Below are positions 53,435 through 61,652 of a DNA stretch of 64,000 bases, piece by piece. The first letter of the stretch is position 1. Each line of letters opens with the position of its first letter. The DNA comes from Pseudoflavonifractor sp. 60 (lineage in GTDB: Bacteria > Bacillota > Clostridia > Oscillospirales > Oscillospiraceae), in assembly GCF_009911645.1 (NCBI RefSeq), contig NZ_QWKI01000055.1, forward strand, positions 18,884-82,883, given 5' to 3'. The position numbers were made by a program, and so were the translations under genes. The notes below the pieces were generated by a model. It worked only from the letters and a program-made list of their open reading frames with translations, was not told the origin of the DNA and made no database searches.

Positions 53435-55021
53435 TTACTGAACGATTTCAAAGGTAATCTCTACTCGGCTGGGCAGATCGGGGAAGATGGAGAGATCAGA
53501 TGTAACCTTTCCGATAGGATATATCCGCATGGTCAGATTGGGATTGCTGGATTGACTATAAAAGATGGCGGCGGTGTTGTTGGCGGGGCAATAGGTGATG
53601 TCGCCATCTTCAAAGCGGAGCTGGCCCTCGCCTTCCACGGTGATGGCCTGGTCGATACCGCCGTAGACCTCACGGCCTCCGTAGTTGCTCATGGTGATTG
53701 TCTGGGGGAGCTGGGCGATAAACTGCCGGGCCATATTGCTGTCGTACAGCACACCCTCCAATCGGGTGTCTCCAATGGTGATGCGGACAGCAGTTTCCCC
53801 CTGTTGGGCTGGGGTGGTTCCGGCAGAGAGATTCAAACCGGATACCCAATCCGTGACCGTATTCTGTGCGGAGGACACCCGGCTGGAATCAACCGCCAGT
53901 CCCTGCTCTACCGCGGCGCCAGAACTGGAGTTGCGGATTGCGGAATAGCTGCTGCCTGCGCCATAGCCGTCATGGGTACAGAAGGGGATCACCGTCTTGC
54001 CGGACAGGTTCTGTTCCTCCAAAAAGGACAGCACCGGGGTGGGGGTGGTGGAAGACCAGACTGGATAGCCAATAAAAATCACGTCATAATTTTCCAGATC
54101 CGCATGGGAGGACAGAGCAGGCCGGATGCCGTTTGCAATCTCACGGTGATTCTGTTCCACCACATCGTTGAAATCAGTGGGGTAGGCATCTGCGGTTTCG
54201 ATCAGATGGAGATCACCGCCAGTCTGCTCTGCAATCATGCGGGCGATCCGCTCTGTACTGCCCTGCCGCTGGCCGTCCTCCACCACTACACTGGCGGAGG
54301 TAGTGGCGTCTACATCGTTATCATAGTCTGTATTTCCGTAGCGGGAGAAATAGGCCACCAGTACCCTGGTGCCGCCGCTTGGAGTGTCAGAGGGCGCTGA
54401 CTGCGTACTGCGGTCATAGTTCATCAGTGCGTCCGCAACCTGGGCGCGGGTGGCGTTCTCTTTGGGAGCGAACATATTGCCGGAAGTCGGACGAACAATG
54501 CTGTTGACACCGGCCCAGCTGACAGCGGCAGAAGCATAGGAGGCAGCAGAGGAACTGTCTGTAAAGGCCGCCGTTCCTGTCGGGTTAGGACTTCCCGCAT
54601 ACCGCCAGAGGATGGTGGTCATCTGCTCCCGGCTCACCGGATCGTTGGGGCCAAACAGCCCGCCGCCGTAGCCGCTGACCAGCGCCTGCTGAGAGGCCCA
54701 CAAAACGGCGTCGCTGTACCATGCGCCGTCAGGCGTGTCCGTAAAAGCGTCTGTACCTGTTACAGCAGGCGTACCCTCAATCCGATAGAGAACAGCGGCA
54801 AGCTGCGCCCTGGTCAGGTTGCTCTCCGGGGCAAACTGGTTGTTGCCGATTCCAGCCATCAGATTATGCTCCCGGCAGTACATGACGGCCTCAGCGTACC
54901 AGGAACCGGCATCCACATCGGAAAAGCCAGTATCCTCCACGGCGGCAAAGGCCGGGACGGCAATGCTCAGTGCCAACAAGAGCGTCAGAGCAAAAATCCG
55001 CGTCTTTTTCAATCCTTGCAT
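53435..55021 (-). CDS. SLH / flavodoxin / cyclophilin-like surface protein
   Basis: 528-aa exported protein. Signal peptide, three SLH repeats (about 26-190), a Flavodoxin_4 domain of the inserted type (VLVAYFSRYGNTDYDNDVDATTSAS, GYPVWSSTTP, GKTVIPFCTHDGYGAG) and a C-terminal cyclophilin-like domain (about 415-528; FIAQLPQTITMSNYGGREVYG, YCPANNTAAIFYSQ, RIYPIGKVTSDLS). The same two-domain tail occurs in the next gene, so they are paired paralogues: one wall-anchored, one lipid-anchored. Confidence 0.88.
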   Translation of the reverse strand: MQGLKKTRIFALTLLLALSIAVPAFAAVEDTGFSDVDAGSWYAEAVMYCREHNLMAGIGNNQFAPESNLTRAQLAAVLYRIEGTPAVTGTDAFTDTPDGAWYSDAVLWASQQALVSGYGGGLFGPNDPVSREQMTTILWRYAGSPNPTGTAAFTDSSSAASYASAAVSWAGVNSIVRPTSGNMFAPKENATRAQVADALMNYDRSTQSAPSDTPSGGTRVLVAYFSRYGNTDYDNDVDATTSASVVVEDGQRQGSTERIARMIAEQTGGDLHLIETADAYPTDFNDVVEQNHREIANGIRPALSSHADLENYDVIFIGYPVWSSTTPTPVLSFLEEQNLSGKTVIPFCTHDGYGAGSSYSAIRNSSSGAAVEQGLAVDSSRVSSAQNTVTDWVSGLNLSAGTTPAQQGETAVRITIGDTRLEGVLYDSNMARQFIAQLPQTITMSNYGGREVYGGIDQAITVEGEGQLRFEDGDITYCPANNTAAIFYSQSSNPNLTMRIYPIGKVTSDLSIFPDLPSRVEITFEIVQ

Positions 55022-55038
55022 TTCAAAAACCTCCTTGT

Positions 55039-56127
55039 TTACTCCATAATCTCAAAGGTAATATCCACCCGGCTGGGCAGATCGGGGAAGATGGACAAAT
55101 CAGATGTAACCTTGCCGATGGGATAGATGCGCATAGTCAGGTCAGGACGGTCAGACTGACTGTAAAAGATTGCGGCGGTATTATTGCTGGGGCAGTAGGT
55201 AATATCACCATCTTCAAAGCGGAGCTGACCCTCGCCCTCCACGGTGATTTCCTGGTCAATGCCGCCGTAGACCTCCCGGTCTCCGTAGTTGCTCATGGAG
55301 ATGGTCTGAGGGAGTTGGGCGATAAACTGCCGAGCCATATCGCTGTCATACAGTACACCATCCAGCTGAGTGTCCCCAACCGTGATACGGATAGCCGTTT
55401 CACCTTGGCCACGCTCCGTATCCAGGTCCAGGGCGCCAAGCCACTGTTTGATATCGTCTTTTGACTCTGTGACTTCCGGGGCATGGATAGCAAGTCCCTC
55501 CAGTGTATTCGCACCGGCGGCAAGCTCCGCCACAGTGGAGAAGCTGCGCCCTGCCCCATAGCCGTCATGGGTGCAGAAGGGAATCACCGTCTTGCCGGAA
55601 AAGTCATACTCAGTGAGGAATGTCCGCACCGCCTGGGGCAGTGTGGTAGCCCAAACCGGATAGCCGATAAACACCGTGTCGTACTGCTCCATATTTTCCA
55701 CTGTGCTGGAGATGGCCCGGCTGTTCTCCTGATGGTTGATGTCCCTTACCTGGTCAAAATCCGCCGGATAAGGCTCTGCGGCGATGATGGCATGGAGGTC
55801 GCCGCCCACTTTAGACTGGATCATCTGTGCCACATAAGCGTTGGTTCCCACAGCGCCCAGGTTATCTACCACCACACTGGCGGAGGTATTGGCGTCCGTG
55901 TACTCACCCCAGGAGGCGTTCTCCCAAAGGGAAAAGTAAGCAATCAGGATGTGTTCCGCTTGCGGAGATTCCTCCTTCTGCTCCGGAAGTTGAATTAAAT
56001 CAGACGGCTGGGTAACCGGGGACGTATCAGGCGGCGGGGTACTGGCGGCTGGATTCTGCGTTTGTACGCCGCAGGCGGTCAGTGTGATCAACATGGCCGC
56101 TGTGATAAGTGACAGGATTCGTTTCAT
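55039..56127 (-). CDS. Flavodoxin / cyclophilin-like lipoprotein
   Basis: 362-aa lipoprotein (ITAAMLITLTAC). Flavodoxin_4 domain with the VVDNLGAV-type insertion (LIAYFSLWENASWGEYTDANTSAS, GYPVWATTLPQ, GKTVIPFCTHDGYGAG), then a cyclophilin-like domain nearly identical to that of the 53435 protein (FIAQLPQTISMSNYGDREVYG, YCPSNNTAAIFYSQ). It leads the operon and is divergent from lysR; their 186-bp gap holds promoter copy 3. Confidence 0.88.
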   Translation of the reverse strand: MKRILSLITAAMLITLTACGVQTQNPAASTPPPDTSPVTQPSDLIQLPEQKEESPQAEHILIAYFSLWENASWGEYTDANTSASVVVDNLGAVGTNAYVAQMIQSKVGGDLHAIIAAEPYPADFDQVRDINHQENSRAISSTVENMEQYDTVFIGYPVWATTLPQAVRTFLTEYDFSGKTVIPFCTHDGYGAGRSFSTVAELAAGANTLEGLAIHAPEVTESKDDIKQWLGALDLDTERGQGETAIRITVGDTQLDGVLYDSDMARQFIAQLPQTISMSNYGDREVYGGIDQEITVEGEGQLRFEDGDITYCPSNNTAAIFYSQSDRPDLTMRIYPIGKVTSDLSIFPDLPSRVDITFEIME

Positions 56128-56161
56128 CTATGGTTCCTCCTTGTTGCTGCTGGGTGGTTTG

Positions 56162-56233
56162 ATTTTACATGGAAAGCCTTAAAATGTAAAATGCCTAGTT
56201 TGGATAATTTATCATGCCTATTATGTATGATAA
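56162..56233 (-). promoter_or_regulatory. Conserved promoter/operator, copy 3 (between lysR and the operon)
   Basis: On the minus strand, TTTACA (56190-56185) and TAAAAT (56167-56162) are separated by 17 bases. Upstream, TATCAT...ATGATA and GGCATGATAAATTATCC match copies 1 and 2. Its location beside lysR is the classic LysR arrangement: a divergent regulator whose site lies in the shared gap. Confidence 0.82.
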
Positions 56234-56313
56234 AATCAGAATGCACGCTTGACTTTTTCTCCGCTATCTTGGATAATCAAAATAGAGAATAAGCATGGAA
56301 AGGCGGGTATGAT

Positions 56314-57198
56314 ATGGATATTCGACTGTTGGAATACTATCTGGCGGTGGCGAAGCAGGGGAACATCACCCGGGCGGCGGAGCAGCTCCACGTGACCCAG
56401 CCCACCATCAGCCGCCAGCTGATGGATCTGGAGGAGAATGTGGGCACGCCGCTGATGATCCGAGGTAAGCGCCAGGTGACGCTGACTGAGGCGGGGGTGC
56501 TGTTCCAGCAGCGTGCGGAGGAGATTGTCGCGCTGATGGAAAAGACCCTTCGGGACGTGTCCGACCTGGATGACCTGCTGGGCGGCACGGTGTCCATCGG
56601 ATGTGTAGAGACACGGGCCTCCCGGATGCTGGCTAAGGCTCTGAAGGGTTTCTCCGCCCAGTATCCCAAGGTACAGTATGATCTTTACAGCGGTATCGGG
56701 GATGATATCCGGGAGAAACTGGACCAGGGGGAACTGGACTTCGGCATCCTGGTGGAGCCAGTGGAGGTGGCCAAATACGACTTTTTCCGCCTGCCCTATC
56801 AGGAGGTGTGGGGGATGCTGGTGAGCCGGGACGATCCTTTGGCCCAAAAGTCCAGCCTGGATCAGGAGGACCTGTTATCGCGGCCCCTCATTATGCCCCA
56901 ATGGGAGATTGTCCAGGATCATATCGCAGGCTGGTTTGGCGTAGAGCGAAGCCAGCTGAACATCTTTGCCAGCCACAGCCTCATCAACAACGCCGCCTTG
57001 CTGGTGGAGGAGGGGCTGGGCTGTGTGGTGTGTACCGGCGGGTGCTTTGAGATACGGGGCGGCGAGAGGCTGAAGTTTGTTCCATTCACTCCAGAACGCA
57101 CGACTGGCCATGTGTTTGCCTGGAAGAAAAACCGGGTCTTTCACTCGGCGGCCAGCCGGTTCCGGGACTATATCCGGGAGACAGAAGCGGCAGAATGA
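56314..57198 (+). CDS. LysR-family transcriptional regulator
   Basis: 294-aa regulator. The N-terminal winged helix is MDIRLLEYYLAVAKQGNITRAAEQLHVTQPTISRQL, followed by the linker helix and a periplasmic-binding-like effector domain (LLGGTVSIGCVETRASRML, WGMLVSRDDPLAQ). It is divergent from the 56127 operon. Shared motifs at five promoters make it the likely regulator of the island. The effector molecule is not known. Confidence 0.9.
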   Translation: MDIRLLEYYLAVAKQGNITRAAEQLHVTQPTISRQLMDLEENVGTPLMIRGKRQVTLTEAGVLFQQRAEEIVALMEKTLRDVSDLDDLLGGTVSIGCVETRASRMLAKALKGFSAQYPKVQYDLYSGIGDDIREKLDQGELDFGILVEPVEVAKYDFFRLPYQEVWGMLVSRDDPLAQKSSLDQEDLLSRPLIMPQWEIVQDHIAGWFGVERSQLNIFASHSLINNAALLVEEGLGCVVCTGGCFEIRGGERLKFVPFTPERTTGHVFAWKKNRVFHSAASRFRDYIRETEAAE

Positions 57199-57207
57199 TA
57201 CGGTTTA

Positions 57208-57264
57208 GGCATGATATATCATACAATCAAAGCATTAGACTATTGTGGCCCTTTGCCTTATGAT
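57208..57264 (+). promoter_or_regulatory. Conserved promoter/operator, copy 4
   Basis: GGCATGATATATCATACAATC contains the palindrome ATGATATATCAT and leads into AGCATTAGAC. TTAGAC (57235-57240) and TATGAT (57259-57264) are 18 bases apart. It is nearly identical to copy 5. It would drive the flavodoxin and DUF4405 genes. Confidence 0.78.
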
Positions 57265-57280
57265 AAGCACAAGGGCAGAC

Positions 57281-57316
57281 AAAACCGGCAGACGGGGAAG
57301 CCCGCTGCCGGTTTTC
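57281..57316 (+). terminator. Terminator-like hairpin upstream of the cytosolic flavodoxin
   Basis: AAAACCGGCAG pairs with CTGCCGGTTTT. It follows lysR but lies after promoter copy 4, so it may be an attenuator in the flavodoxin leader as well as the lysR terminator. Confidence 0.65.
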
Positions 57317-57348
57317 TGTTTACAAAATGAAAGTAGGAGGTATTTGTT

Positions 57349-57840
57349 ATGAGTGAACAAGAAGGCAGGAGAAATCTTGTCTTATTTTACTCCTGGTCCG
57401 GGAACACCCGGAAAATCGCCCGACTGATTGCCCAAAAAACCGGGGCTGATTGGAAGGAGATTGTACCTGAGCGGGCGTACCCATCCAACTACAATACAGT
57501 GGTCGAACAGGCAAAGAGGGAAATTCAAGCCCGTCATTACCCGGCTCTGCGCCCCATCGACATGGACTGGAGCGCCTATGAGACCGTCTACCTGGGTACT
57601 CCCAACTGGTGGTCTACCATGGCCCCGCCGGTGGCGTCTTTCCTCCATGAGGTTATGCCCACGGATAAAGTGATTGTTCCCTTCTGCACCCACGGCGGGG
57701 GCGGCGGGGGGCACATCGCCCAAGATATCGCGAAATACTGCATCGGCTGCGATGTACTGCCTTTGCTGGCCGTCCAGGAGGACGGCGGAAGCCGGGCGGA
57801 AAGGCTGGTGGACCAGTGGCTGAAAAGAATCGGAGGGTAA
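57349..57840 (+). CDS. Cytosolic flavodoxin
   Basis: 163-aa flavodoxin without a signal peptide. VLFYSWSGNTRKIARLIAQKTGA is the FMN-phosphate loop, GTPNWWSTMAPPVASFL and VPFCTHGGGGGGHIAQDI are the later flavin contacts. The island's only cytosolic Flavodoxin_4 protein. It overlaps the DUF4405 gene by 25 bp, so electrons may pass from it to the membrane protein. Confidence 0.88.
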   Translation: MSEQEGRRNLVLFYSWSGNTRKIARLIAQKTGADWKEIVPERAYPSNYNTVVEQAKREIQARHYPALRPIDMDWSAYETVYLGTPNWWSTMAPPVASFLHEVMPTDKVIVPFCTHGGGGGGHIAQDIAKYCIGCDVLPLLAVQEDGGSRAERLVDQWLKRIGG

Positions 57841-58517
57841 ATGCTGGGCAGGTACTGCGCCGCCTGACTGATCTGGCTATGGCGCTCCTGCTGCTGTTCC
57901 TGATGGCTTACTTCATCACCGAGCAGGAGATCCATGAGTGGCTGGGGGTCGGAATGCTGGTGCTGTTCCTTCTGCACCACGGACTGAATTGGAAGTGGTT
58001 TCAGGCTCTGGTCAGGGGCCGGTACACGCCCCGGAGAATCCTGCAAACAGTGTTGCTCTTGTTTGTCAGCATGGCGGCGCAGATCGTCAGCGGCCTTGCC
58101 ATGGCCCGCCATGTCCTGCCATTTCTGGAAGTCCCTATTTCTATCGCCGCCGCCCGGCGGATTCACCTGGCCTGCGGGTATTGGAGTTTCCTGCTGACGG
58201 GGCTCCACCTGGGCCTGCATTGGGGCATATTCCTGGGCCTGGGCCGGAAACTGCGGGGCGGGCGGCCCCTCGCCCCGGCGGTGCGCTGGGCCCTGAGAAT
58301 AGCAGCGGTCGCGGTAGCAGTGTGGGGCGGGGTGTGCTTTGTCCGACAGAACATCGCAGACTATATGTTTCTGCGAGTAGATTTTGTGTTCTTTGATTAC
58401 GAGAAATCCCCCCTACTGGTAATGTGGGAACTGGCTGCAATGTTTGCATTGTGGACGCTGGCGGGATATCTGCTCCAGCGATTGACCTGGAAAAGGGTAA
58501 GAGAAACCCATGGGTGA
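57816..58517 (+). CDS. DUF4405-type membrane protein (cytochrome-b-like)
   Basis: 233-aa protein with about six membrane helices. HHGLNWKWFQAL, RRIHLACGYWSFLLTGLHLGLHWGIFLGLG and several helix-embedded histidines resemble DUF4405 proteins, thought to bind heme like cytochrome b. It has a GTG start inside the flavodoxin gene (25-bp overlap). It could link the cytosolic and extracytoplasmic flavoproteins across the membrane. The heme role is inferred. Confidence 0.7.
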   Translation: MAEKNRRVNAGQVLRRLTDLAMALLLLFLMAYFITEQEIHEWLGVGMLVLFLLHHGLNWKWFQALVRGRYTPRRILQTVLLLFVSMAAQIVSGLAMARHVLPFLEVPISIAAARRIHLACGYWSFLLTGLHLGLHWGIFLGLGRKLRGGRPLAPAVRWALRIAAVAVAVWGGVCFVRQNIADYMFLRVDFVFFDYEKSPLLVMWELAAMFALWTLAGYLLQRLTWKRVRETHG

Positions 58518-58551
58518 TTCGTGCTGCAACTGCAGTGATATTATTCGGTTT

Positions 58552-58609
58552 GGGCATGATACATCATGCAATCAAAGCATTGGACATTTGAACTTATTTA
58601 TGTCTAAAA
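58552..58609 (+). promoter_or_regulatory. Conserved promoter/operator, copy 5 (GH3 operon)
   Basis: GGCATGATACATCATGCAATC has palindromic arms GCATGAT/ATCATGC, then AGCATTGGAC as in copy 4. TTGGAC (58579-58584) and TAAAAT (58604-58609) are 19 bases apart. It places the GH3 genes in the same predicted regulon as the flavodoxins. Confidence 0.75.
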
Positions 58610-58658
58610 TAGTCCCAAAGGGGAGGCCGTCCCCGAAAAAGTAAAAGGAGGAGCATAT

Positions 58659-61583
58659 ATGTCAGGTATTCAAATTGCATGGGAAGATGTATGGAGCGTC
58701 GTGGGACAGATCAGCGGGTGGCTGATCGGTATTGGTGTCACGTTGGCGGCCGTGATCGTGCTTTTGATCTTCGCCGGGAAGATTAACAAGTCCAAAGCGG
58801 GCATGATCCGCGCCCAGTCCGTTCTGGCTGGTGTTCTGGTCATCGCCGTTCTGGTCAACGGCATCCTGCTTGGCCCCATGCGGGATCTGCTCTCCAGTGT
58901 GCTGGCCAAGACTGGCTCATTAAGTGAGCAGACCGTTCAAAATTCCAGAGACATCGGCGAAGAAATCGCCAGCGAGGGCATCATCATGACCAAGAACGAC
59001 GGGATGCTGCCCCTGTCTGGCACGACCAACCTGAATGTGTTCGGCTGGGCCTCTACCAATCCGGTTTACGGCGGCACCGGCTCCGGCACCGTGGATGCCT
59101 CCACCGCCGTCACCCTGCTCAGCGGTCTGGAGAACGCCGGCTTTACGCTGAACACCGAGCTTTCGGACAAGTACACCGCCTACCGTGGCGACCGTCCGGC
59201 CATCACCATCAACAACGGCCAGGACTGGACCCTGCCCGAACCCACCGCCGACAGCTATGACGACGCACTGATGAACAACGCCAAGTCCTTCTCCGACACC
59301 GCCTTGATCGTCATTGCCCGTTGCGGCGGCGAGGGCGCCGACCTGCCCCACGACATGGGTACGGTGATGAGCGGCACCTATGACCAAGGTACCAAGTACA
59401 CCCGGGCAACCTATACCAACAACGGCAGCTACAACGACTTTTCCGATGGCATGACCTATCTGGAGTTAAGCCAGACCGAAAAGAATTTGGTGGATCTGGT
59501 CACCTCCAACTTTGATAACGTGATCATCGTTTACAACGGTTCTAATCCCCTGGAGATGGGCTGGACTGAGGAGTATGACCAGATCAAGGGCGTACTGTTG
59601 TGCGCCAGCCCTGGCGCCACCGGCTTCAACGCTCTGGGCAAGATTCTGAAGGGAGAGGTCAATCCCTCCGGCAAGACAGTGGATACCTGGCTGCGGGATG
59701 TGACCCTCGCCCCCACCCACAACAACATCGGCCACTTTGTCTATGACAATGTGGAGGATGTGACCTCCGCAGCTCTGACCGCCTGGGAGCGGGCCGACGG
59801 TGTCGTCTCCTTTGTCAACTATGTGGAGAACATCTATGTGGGCTATCGTTTCTATGAAACGGCCTATGAGGAGGCCCAGACAAACGGCTTTGATTTTGAC
59901 TACAATTCCACAGTCATGTACCCCTTCGGCTTTGGACTCAGCTACACCAGCTTCATCCAGGAGATTGTAAACTCCTCCTCCGCCGGCGATACGGTCACGG
60001 TGGATGTGGCCGTCACCAATACGGGCACCACAGCGGGCAAGGACGTGGTGGAGTTGTACTTCACGCCTCCCTATACCAACGGCGGTCTCGAAAAAGCGGC
60101 GGTCAACCTGGCTGCGTTCGGTAAGACCGGCATTTTAGAGCCGGGCCAGTCGGAGACGGTGAAACTGACCTTCGACAAGGAGGATATGGCTTCTTTTGAC
60201 ACCCACGGAACCGGCTATTATGTGCTGGAGGCGGGAGAGTATGAGGTCTCCCTGCGCACCGATGCCCACACCGTGGTGGATTCCTTCACGTTCACCGAAG
60301 CTTCCACTACCGTTTACAACGAGAGCAATCCCCACAACGGCGACCTGATGGTAGCAGACAGCAAGCTGGCCTTTGCGGAGGGCTCCATCGAGTACCTGTC
60401 CCGGGCCGACGGCTTTGCCAACTACGCCAGCGTCACCGCCGCCCCCGCCAGCTACACTCTGGATCGGACAGTCTATGAAATCAGCGGCAACGGCACCTAC
60501 GACCCAACTGCCCTGAACAACGCCAGCGATGTGATGCCCACCACCGGGGCTAAAAACGGCATTGAATTGATGGACCTGCGGGGTAAGAACTATGATGACC
60601 CCATGTGGGAGGATCTGCTGGACGAGGTGACTGTGAGCGAGATGGTCAACCTCATTGCCTACGGCGGCTTTGCCACGGTAGAGATGCCCTCCATCAACAA
60701 GGTGGCCACCCTGGACAGCGACGGCCCTGCTGGCGTGAACTACTCCGTCAGCGGCCTGTTCGGAATGGGCTACTGCGGTGAAATTCTGCTGGCTCAGACC
60801 TGGAACATTGACTTGGCCTATAAGATGGGCGACGGCATCTGTCAGGAGTTTGAGGATTTCGGCCTGGACGGCTGGTACGCCCCCTCCATGAACCTCCACC
60901 GTTCCCCGTTCGCCGGGCGCAACTTTGAGTATTACTCCGAGGATCCTCTGCTCAGCGCCGAAATGGGGATTCAGGAGTGCGAGGCTGCTTATGCTCACGG
61001 CGTATACCCCTACATTAAGCACTTGGCTTTCAATGAACAGGAGACCAACCGCAACGCTCTGCTGTGCACCTGGTTCACCGAGCAGTCCGCCCGGGAACTG
61101 TATTTAAAACCCTTTGAGGCCTGCGTCAAGGCCAACGAGGGCCAGGCGCTGGCCATTATGTCCTCCTATGTCTATGTGGGCACTACCTGGGACGGCGGCT
61201 GCTCTGCCTTGCTCAACGACATCGTGCGGGGCGAGTGGGGATATAACGGCATGATCCTCACCGACTACTTCGGCAACTATGGCTACATGGACGCGGACAA
61301 GGCGATCCGCGGCGGCAGCGATATCATGCTGGGCACCGCCGGTAACGACGCCATCCTCACCGACCAGACCAGCGCCACCTCTGTGCTGGCTATGCGTCAG
61401 GCCACCAAGAACGTGCTGTATACTGTGGTCAACTCCTCCACCTATACACAAGAGAACTACGAGGCGGCCCTGGCCACTCCCGGCTGGATCACAGTGACCT
61501 ATGTTGTGGACGCTGCTCTGGCTGTGATTCTGATCGCGGCCGAGGTATTGGTCATCCGCAGTTTGCGCAAGAAGGAACAGTAA
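58659..61583 (+). CDS. Membrane-anchored GH3 glycosidase, permuted domain order
   Basis: 974-aa protein. Two N-terminal helices (about residues 18-40 and 52-74) and one C-terminal helix (about 944-966) flank the enzyme. As in the 134-2545 enzyme, the order is sandwich first (NPVYGGTGSGTVDAST, GYRFYE, YPFGFGLSYTSF), FnIII next (about 440-540) and the TIM barrel last (GRNFEYYSEDP, KHLAFNEQETNRN, MILTDYF; D869 the expected nucleophile). Helices at both ends would keep it in the membrane. AAAGGAGG precedes the ATG. Confidence 0.88.
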   Translation: MSGIQIAWEDVWSVVGQISGWLIGIGVTLAAVIVLLIFAGKINKSKAGMIRAQSVLAGVLVIAVLVNGILLGPMRDLLSSVLAKTGSLSEQTVQNSRDIGEEIASEGIIMTKNDGMLPLSGTTNLNVFGWASTNPVYGGTGSGTVDASTAVTLLSGLENAGFTLNTELSDKYTAYRGDRPAITINNGQDWTLPEPTADSYDDALMNNAKSFSDTALIVIARCGGEGADLPHDMGTVMSGTYDQGTKYTRATYTNNGSYNDFSDGMTYLELSQTEKNLVDLVTSNFDNVIIVYNGSNPLEMGWTEEYDQIKGVLLCASPGATGFNALGKILKGEVNPSGKTVDTWLRDVTLAPTHNNIGHFVYDNVEDVTSAALTAWERADGVVSFVNYVENIYVGYRFYETAYEEAQTNGFDFDYNSTVMYPFGFGLSYTSFIQEIVNSSSAGDTVTVDVAVTNTGTTAGKDVVELYFTPPYTNGGLEKAAVNLAAFGKTGILEPGQSETVKLTFDKEDMASFDTHGTGYYVLEAGEYEVSLRTDAHTVVDSFTFTEASTTVYNESNPHNGDLMVADSKLAFAEGSIEYLSRADGFANYASVTAAPASYTLDRTVYEISGNGTYDPTALNNASDVMPTTGAKNGIELMDLRGKNYDDPMWEDLLDEVTVSEMVNLIAYGGFATVEMPSINKVATLDSDGPAGVNYSVSGLFGMGYCGEILLAQTWNIDLAYKMGDGICQEFEDFGLDGWYAPSMNLHRSPFAGRNFEYYSEDPLLSAEMGIQECEAAYAHGVYPYIKHLAFNEQETNRNALLCTWFTEQSARELYLKPFEACVKANEGQALAIMSSYVYVGTTWDGGCSALLNDIVRGEWGYNGMILTDYFGNYGYMDADKAIRGGSDIMLGTAGNDAILTDQTSATSVLAMRQATKNVLYTVVNSSTYTQENYEAALATPGWITVTYVVDAALAVILIAAEVLVIRSLRKKEQ

Positions 61584-61592
61584 ACTGTTGTC

Positions 61593-61620
61593 CCCCCTCT
61601 CCCGCCTGGGGGAGGGGGGC
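61593..61620 (+). terminator. Hairpin between the two GH3 genes
   Basis: CCCCCCTCTCCC pairs with GGGGGAGGGGGG, followed by CGTTTATAAA. It may reduce read-through into the next GH3 gene. Confidence 0.65.
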
Positions 61621-61652
61621 GTTTATAAAATGTTTGATGAGGGTGCTGAACT

